A DNA stretch of 12,500 nt from Actinidia chinensis. Lineage: Eukaryota > Streptophyta > Magnoliopsida > Ericales > Actinidiaceae. How positions within the stretch are numbered: the first letter of the stretch is position 1; each line of letters begins with the position of its first letter. The stretch lies in contig CM018905.1 in assembly GCA_009663005.1 (NCBI GenBank), forward strand, positions 10,725,136 through 10,737,635, read 5' to 3'. The notes beneath the pieces were generated by a model. The model saw only the letters and a list, made by a program, of their open reading frames with translations. It was not told the origin of the DNA and searched no databases. Of the stretch, positions 8,401-12,500 are shown piece after piece. The translations under genes and the position numbers were made by a program.

Positions 8401-8648
8401 GGGTGTTGCACTCTCTCTAAGTCAGCTTTGGTGAACGTTATGCTCCCCGGTTCTGTCGCTTCTTTCCTCAACTTCTTAGCTGGTGAATAGACTGAGAGAA
8501 CTTCGTACATTTGTTTCAGTATTCGGATTTCTCCCCATATCCTATTTTCAAGAACTGGGTCACGCGGCCCCCTAATCATATGAATAGTTCCAAGGGGTTG
8601 ATCCTCTTTTTTGTCCGTAGTACGCTCCCCTTCATCATCATCATCTCG

Positions 8649-10142
8649 TCAGTCAAACCTTGGGTTTTGTTTGGCCTCAGTCTTTTCTTCTTCAATGAAC
8701 TCCTTCAGATGTCCGTCTTGGACTAACTGGTCTAAGAAAATCTTAAGAGCCCGGTAGCTATCCGTCTTGTGTCCCCTCTCCTTATGGAAAGAATATCTCC
8801 ACCTCTGGTTGCATCTCTTAGGGTCTCCTCCCACAGGGTCGGGTTTTCTATAGTAGGGTTTATCTCGGATTTAGGCGAGGAGTTTGTGGATCAATTATTT
8901 GAAAACCACGTTAATCCCTTGCCTGCCCGACTTTCAAAATCGATGGGATTGTCCCTTCGCTTCTTGAGGAGTCCCTCGCTATGGAAGTTGGTCCCAGTGG
9001 CTTTCTTTACTTGCTTGACATCGTCCTCCACCCGAGCGAACATTTCGACCCGAGACATAAGGTCCCGGAGGTTAGTTGGAGGATTGAGTGCCAAGTTTTC
9101 CCAGAGCCTCTCCCCAATGGTAAGCCCGAGCTTGTAGCTCGCCACCGCCAACTCCTCAGAGCACTCCTTAATTTCATTGTACGTCTCCCAGTACCACTTG
9201 TTGTAGTTGCGGACTGATTCATTCTTGCTTTTCTTTAGCATCAAGAGAGATCCCACACCCTTGGACACCTTCGTATTAATCACAAATCGCGCTACGAACG
9301 ATTCAATCAACTGGTGGAAGTTTTTAATCGACCTAGGAGGCAATTTATCAAACCACTTCAATCCGAGGTCTCATAGGCTTGACGGGAATACCCAGTACAT
9401 CAAGGCATCCATATGGCTCCAAAGAGTCATAATCTTCCTATCGTGACTCACGTGGGACCTTGGGCCGACTTCCCATCATATAAGGTAAACCTCGGCGGCG
9501 TAAACTTCTCTAATGGGTCTAGTCCCTCGATCTGTCGAGAAATTGTAGTATGATACCTAGGGACGGCCTCCCTTCGTTCGTTGGGGGCTGCCTGCGCCAC
9601 TGAAACTATCGGGACCCTCTCGCTTGCGATCGTTCCCCTGCGCCCATCAAGTTTGGTGCGTAAATCTTCCTCCTTATTTTGCTTGACATTAAGTGTGTCG
9701 CGAAGGTCCACCTCCGTCCTAGTTCTATCTGGCGTCCTCCTCTGCTTGCTCGTCGCCAAGGTTCTACTGTTCGTCTAGCTGTCCACACTTACGTGAGTTT
9801 TATCTTTCTTCTTGGTCTGACCCTCTCGGGGATTTTGGGTAGGTTCTTTGTTCTCGAGCCGCGATGGTTCGGCCTCTCCTTCTCGTCCTGATCTGGCAGG
9901 TTTACTATTAACTATCAGCCATGCCAATTCGGCAAGTTGCCTTTGCAGGTGCTCTATGGTTATGTCTTGACTATTGCTCCTCTAGGGAGCAACCAACCTG
10001 GGTTCTGCCTAGAGGTGGCCTTGGCTGCCCTCTGTGAGTCCTCCAATAGTTTACCTCCTCCATGCCCCGGGGTTTTAGGTGCGTGAAGGGCCTCCTCGTG
10101 AGTTTCTCGATTGTTCGAGTGGTTGCTGCTATGCGACGCCAT
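8649..10142 (-). pseudogene. Gag region (capsid and degenerate zinc knuckle)
   Basis: The N-terminal segment (10142-9963) is polar and leads into a heptad-like stretch (TIEHLQRQLAELAWL, about 9960-9915), then a charged linker rich in Lys, Arg and Glu to about 9600. The capsid-like part carries FTPPRFTLYDGKS (about 9505-9465), [11 protein letters not shown] (about 9358-9326) and [18 protein letters not shown] (about 9225-9170), which are hallmarks of plant retrotransposon gag. The knuckle of the C-x2-H-x4-H-x4-C type at 8754-8795 keeps both His (8784-8786, 8769-8771), but both Cys positions read Tyr (codons at 8793-8795 and 8754-8756), so it could not bind zinc. Frameshifts near 9960, 9460 and 8910 and stops at 9775, 9371, 8895, 8871 and 8649 break it. 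Intact, it would assemble cytoplasmic virus-like particles around the element RNA. Confidence 0.9.
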
Positions 10143-10174
10143 CGAAAATAGCTTGGCAAATGTCTATAATCGAT

Positions 10175-10192
10175 TTTCCACAGACGGCGCCA
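10175..10192 (-). promoter_or_regulatory. Primer-binding site (PBS) for minus-strand cDNA synthesis
   Basis: On the minus strand the sequence reads TGGCGCCGTCTGTGGAAA. TGGCGCC complements the 3' end (GGCGCCA) of several plant tRNAs. The first nine bases also match the complement of plant tRNA-Asp, with weaker pairing after that, so Asp is a possible primer but is not certain. It sits directly after the LTR end and about 45 nt before the gag start, as expected. Confidence 0.8.
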
Positions 10193-10259
10193 ATTCTAGG
10201 TTGGGAAGTTTGTAAAGAGAGTAGAGGAAATCAAAGAGAGACACCTGCAACGGTCCTAT

Positions 10260-10267
10260 GGCGCGTG
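10260..10267. repeat. Target-site duplication, left copy
   Basis: GGCGCGTG directly abuts the left end of the hAT-like element and matches the right copy at 6 of 8 bases. This copy appears to have changed more, because the right flank reads smoothly into the LTR. Confidence 0.65.
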
Positions 10268-10281
10268 TAGAGTGTCAAAGC
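10268..10281 (+). repeat. Left terminal inverted repeat of the hAT-like element
   Basis: TAGAGTGTCAAAGC pairs with the right end (TAGAGGTGTCAACG on the minus strand) when one G is allowed as a gap. The match fades after about 13 bases. Confidence 0.75.
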
Positions 10282-10640
10282 GGGGCCTTGCCGGCACGGC
10301 ACGCACGAAAAAACCCGCACGAGCACGCTTTGGGCATCGTAAAAGTTGGGCACGGCACGGTTGAGCGGGTCATGGACACGGGCACGAGGCACGAAAATGC
10401 AGAGCACGACACCGGACGGCACGATAGTTGGCCCCCCCCCCCCCCCCGCCCCCCCCCCCCCCCCCACGGCACGGCCATGGCACGCACGGGCATGACACGA
10501 TAGTTGGATTGGTTTGGCACGGCCACGGCACGGCAAGGCACAACACAGGACTAGCCAAGCACGCACAAGCATGGCACGGAATGTGTCAAGGGCACAGCAT
10601 AGGTACGACACGATAAGTGGCCTGACACGACACGGAAGTG
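10282..10640 (+). repeat. Left subterminal GCACGG repeat region of the hAT-like element
   Basis: Dense copies of GCACG, CACGG and ACACGA occur on the plus strand, broken by a long C tract. The phrase CACGATAGTTGG occurs just before the C tract and again near 10496. Such subterminal motifs are where hAT transposases bind. Apparent ORFs on both strands here are low-complexity products of the repeats. Confidence 0.8.
10432..10465 (+). repeat. Long C homopolymer tract (C16-G-C17)
   Basis: Thirty-three C with a single G at 10448. The minus strand is therefore a G tract able to form G-quadruplexes, and the plus strand could form an i-motif. Length is probably unstable, and such tracts are also a common place for sequencing or assembly error. 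Confidence 0.9.
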
Positions 10641-11500
10641 ACAAGAGATGAAATATAAATAAAATTAAACATAAAATTTAATTAAATAAATGACTTGCCA
10701 TAGTAAATTTTTTAAAAAATTTAAAAGAAAAAAAGACAAAGTAAAAAAAATAAATTTGATTATTCATGGGTCAGTCTGTAAATAAAAAATAATAAAAAAA
10801 TAATTTTATTACATAAATTGACTTTTCAAATGCATAATAGAAAAAATTGAGAAAAATTTAAAAGAAATTATGAATAACAAAAAGAAACTAATAAAAAGAA
10901 ATTTTAAAAACAAAATTATAAATTTTAAAAATTTTGACTTATGGCCCATATTAGGCCATAATAAGACAAAAATAAAATTTTAAAAATAAAACTTATTTTA
11001 TTTAAAAAGAGGAGAAAAATAAAAATAAAATTTTCAATAATAAAATAAAAAATAAAATGTTGAATGATGTCAAAATTGAATTTTTATAATTACATAATAA
11101 TATAAAAATGCTTTATATTATGCGCTAAACCACACAATCGCAAAAATAATATGACAATTCATTACTATTCACTTTATTTGTTTGTCACTCTCGCCGGAAT
11201 TTGAAATTCTATCGAATATGAAAACCCTCATCTACTTGTGAATATAACGAGGTAGTGGCATAACCCTCGGAACTGCACTTTTTTCACATTTATTTTTTCA
11301 CTTGTTGAATATAACGAGGTGGTGATAAAACCCCTCGGAAACTACACTTTGTTCATATTTTATAATTGGTTGTGATATGATAATTTAAGATTGCTAGATT
11401 CTAAACAATAGACATTCTATTTCTCAAATGAATGTTCATAACGATTTTGTCGTCATTACACTCCTTATAAAATGTATTTTAATTGGCGAAATTTTTAAGC
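10641..11500. other. AT-rich, non-coding core of the hAT-like element
   Basis: Strongly A/T-rich from 10641 to about 11150 with many AAAT and TTTA runs and no ORF of note. A 67-bp direct duplication follows: AATATAACGAGG occurs at 11241 and 11308, each followed by CCCTCGGAA and an ACTGCACTTT or ACTACACTTT block, covering about 11240-11373. No transposase motif is seen, which fits an internally deleted or captured core. Confidence 0.7.
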
Positions 11501-11504
11501 CGAC

Positions 11505-11880
11505 CGACACGGACACGATTAAAAAAACGAACATAGCACGACACAAATTAAGTAGGACCGGCACGGCACGGCATGACACGAGTACACGACTAAGTAGCGG
11601 GCCGGCACGGACACGGCATAATTAAGGTTTAAGCGGGCCGGCACGACACAAACACGATTAAGTGAAAGGGCCAGAACGGCACCCGACACGATTATAAAAT
11701 GGCATGCACGGCACGGCACGGACACGAATAAAAAAAATAGCACGACACGGCACGATTAAAAAAATGGCACGGCAGGATTAAGGCACGGCACGACAAGGCA
11801 CGTTAAGTAAATGGGGCCCAGCACGGCAAGACACGAAGCACGGTTGGCCGGAAGAAAGTGGCACGGCACGGCACGGCGGG
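11505..11880 (+). repeat. Right subterminal CACGG and ACACGATTAA repeat region
   Basis: The phrase (G)ACACGATTAA or a near variant recurs about eight times, alternating with GGCACGGCACG units and short A runs. As on the left, the G/C-rich motif is on the plus strand, so the two subterminal regions are direct rather than inverted relative to each other. No coding capacity is credible here. Confidence 0.8.
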
Positions 11881-11882
11881 CA

Positions 11883-11896
11883 CGTTGACACCTCTA
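11883..11896 (-). repeat. Right terminal inverted repeat of the hAT-like element
   Basis: Read on the minus strand this is TAGAGGTGTCAACG, the fuller version of the terminal sequence. AGGTGTCAA is typical of plant hAT ends. Confidence 0.75.
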
Positions 11897-11904
11897 GCTG
11901 CGTG
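11897..11904. repeat. Target-site duplication, right copy
   Basis: GCTGCGTG directly follows the right terminal repeat and matches the left copy except at its second and third bases. Confidence 0.65.
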
Positions 11905-11943
11905 GGAGCTTAAACCGTCGTCCGGTTGGCTAGTGATGCCCTA

Positions 11944-11957
11944 ACTGTGATCACAGT
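11944..11957. repeat. 14-bp perfect palindrome in the LTR
   Basis: ACTGTGATCACAGT reads the same on both strands. It lies in the LTR about 50 bp from the hAT insertion point. It could be a dimeric protein-binding site or simply chance. Confidence 0.6.
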
Positions 11958-12040
11958 GATAATGAGACCGGCCGCCAGACCTGGTTCTGGGAAATGGCTC
12001 TCCTACGGTCAAGTTAGACCTCTGGAATCTTAGAGAAGAG

Positions 12041-12060
12041 AGTGTGTATATCTTTTTTTA
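12041..12060 (-). promoter_or_regulatory. Possible TATA-like element of the LTR promoter
   Basis: On the minus strand an A-rich stretch runs into AGATATACACAC and is followed by a CT-rich segment (CTCTCTTCTCTAAG), the usual setting of a plant LTR transcription start. TATA similarity is modest and no R-region boundary can be set. Confidence 0.28.
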
Positions 12061-12500
12061 GTCAGATTGCACATACCTCTATTAGACAACAAGGTTCCCT
12101 TTTGTGTTCTGACCCAGCGCGTGGCATGACGTGCTAGTTGTCCCATCACTCGACAGGCTATGGCTCGGCGCGTGCCGATACGCACCAATTATTGTGTCAG
12201 TGAGTAGGTTGCTGACCTCGCAGTACCCTTACGGCGTGGCTGGTAGCTAATGATCAACTGTCGGCGTCTCTATCAATGGCATAGGGGCTGATAGAAAGCG
12301 TTCTCTCATGCAAGTCACCTTAGTTCCCTGACATCCCTTGAAAATTACGCCGGCTATCATCCTTTGTCCAAGTTTTCAACACGGTTATTGTTTCGAACTC
12401 ACTGATCAGCGCACCTCTGATGTAACGAAAGCTTTGGCTCAGACGATACCTTTATTCGCGACTGCACCGAGCTTCGGCGCAGAAGATCTCCGAGTTCGCA

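Larger units (their letters stand above)
4141..10142 (-). pseudogene. Gag-pol polyprotein region of a Tat-lineage Ty3/gypsy retrotransposon, heavily broken
   Basis: The domain order on the minus strand is gag, protease, RT, first RNase H, second RNase H, integrase. RT before integrase defines Ty3/gypsy. The second RNase H, the absence of a chromodomain after the integrase and the downstream aORF point to the Tat lineage. The start at 10142 (MASHSSNHSNNRE) follows the primer-binding site closely. Frame changes are seen near 9960, 9460, 8910, 7104, between 6957 and 6827, near 6000 and near 5620, and again through the 190-bp triplication. In-frame stops include 9775-9777, 9371-9373, 8895-8897, 8871-8873, 8649-8651, 8289-8291, 7962-7964, 7749-7751, 7674-7676, 7365-7367, 6255-6257, 5441-5443, 5435-5437, 5363-5365 and 4690-4692. 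From 8897 to about 7107 a single frame persists, broken only by stops. The copy is a fossil; the domains are described separately. Confidence 0.95.
10268..11896. mobile_element. Non-autonomous hAT-like DNA transposon nested in the LTR
   Basis: The left end starts TAGAGTGTCAAAG (10268) and the right end, read on the minus strand, starts TAGAGGTGTCAACG (11896). These are inverted ends of the type seen in plant hAT elements, differing by one missing G on the left. Adjacent 8-bp sequences GGCGCGTG (10260-10267) and GCTGCGTG (11897-11904) match at 6 of 8 bases, and 8 bp is the hAT duplication length. Inside are GC-rich CACGG-type subterminal repeats at both ends and an AT-rich core. No transposase is encoded, so it would need a transposase supplied in trans. 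The flanks rejoin as continuous LTR-like sequence once it is removed. Confidence 0.82.
10193..12500 (-). mobile_element. 5' LTR of the retrotransposon (partial), split by a hAT-like insertion
   Basis: The sequence upstream of the PBS in element orientation is non-coding on both sides of the nested element (11905-12500 and 10193-10259). At least about 660 bp of LTR is visible, and its start lies beyond or near the window end. The part next to the PBS is CT-rich on the minus strand (CTCTACTCTCTTTACAAAC, about 10226-10208), which is common for the U5 end of plant LTRs. The exact LTR end lies between 10193 and about 10203 (CCCA is a candidate terminus) and cannot be fixed without the 3' LTR, which is outside the window. 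No terminal TG start was identified. Confidence 0.75.

Noticed and set aside
8769..9137. Plus-strand ORF of 122 codons
   Set aside because: Antisense shadow of the gag region; no domain recognised.
10231..10644. Cys-, Arg- and Pro-rich ORFs on both strands
   Set aside because: They are translations of the CACGG repeats and the C tract, low in complexity and lacking any domain.

Overview
This window reads as nuclear DNA of a flowering plant. It is filled by one large, decayed Ty3/gypsy LTR retrotransposon lying on the minus strand, with a second, DNA-type (hAT-like) transposon nested in its 5' LTR. No intact host gene, rRNA, tRNA or CRISPR array is visible. The plant assignment rests on the gag-pol sequence style, which is the plant-only Tat/Ogre/Retand lineage, on spliceosomal-type intron signals and on the hAT-like insertion. 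The species cannot be named from the sequence; a woody dicot is only a guess.

Read in the direction of the retrotransposon (from high to low coordinates), the layout is as follows. The 5' LTR runs from beyond the window end at 12500 to about 10193. It is interrupted by a 1.63 kb non-autonomous hAT-like element (10268-11896) with degenerate 8-bp target-site duplications. A primer-binding site (PBS) lies at about 10175-10192. Gag starts only about 45 nt downstream at 10142 and runs to about 8649, followed by protease (about 8400-8095), reverse transcriptase (RT, about 7760-6958), a degenerate first RNase H (6827-6460), a second RNase H with all four acidic residues (6250-5855), and integrase (about 5625-4141). 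The integrase contains an exact 190-bp tandem triplication at 4721-5290. Gag-pol is broken by several frameshifts and many in-frame stops, a large share of them at positions where the family has glutamine.

Downstream of pol comes a long 3' untranslated region. It holds a 162-bp repeat pair (3745-4062), a roughly 1 kb spacer with plant-promoter-like and polyadenylation-like signals on the plus strand, and a 158-bp tandem array (1831-2720). Both repeat blocks derive from a related unit of about 80 bp. Beyond that, on the opposite strand (plus), is the 3' half of a broken coding gene (1-1750) with a probable intron, a coiled coil and an acidic tail. Its place and orientation match the antisense ORF (aORF) known from Tat-lineage elements. 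The 3' LTR must lie left of position 1.

Gag would form the particle, protease would cut the polyprotein, RT and RNase H would copy the RNA primed at the PBS, and integrase would insert the cDNA. The aORF function is unknown. This copy cannot do any of this: the YIDD box reads YIND, the integrase has lost its second Asp, and the gag zinc knuckle has lost both Cys. I see no convincing undescribed biological system. The most interesting points are the integrase triplication, the aORF and repeat architecture, the putative plus-strand promoter cassette, and the hAT element with its long C tract and same-strand subterminal repeats.
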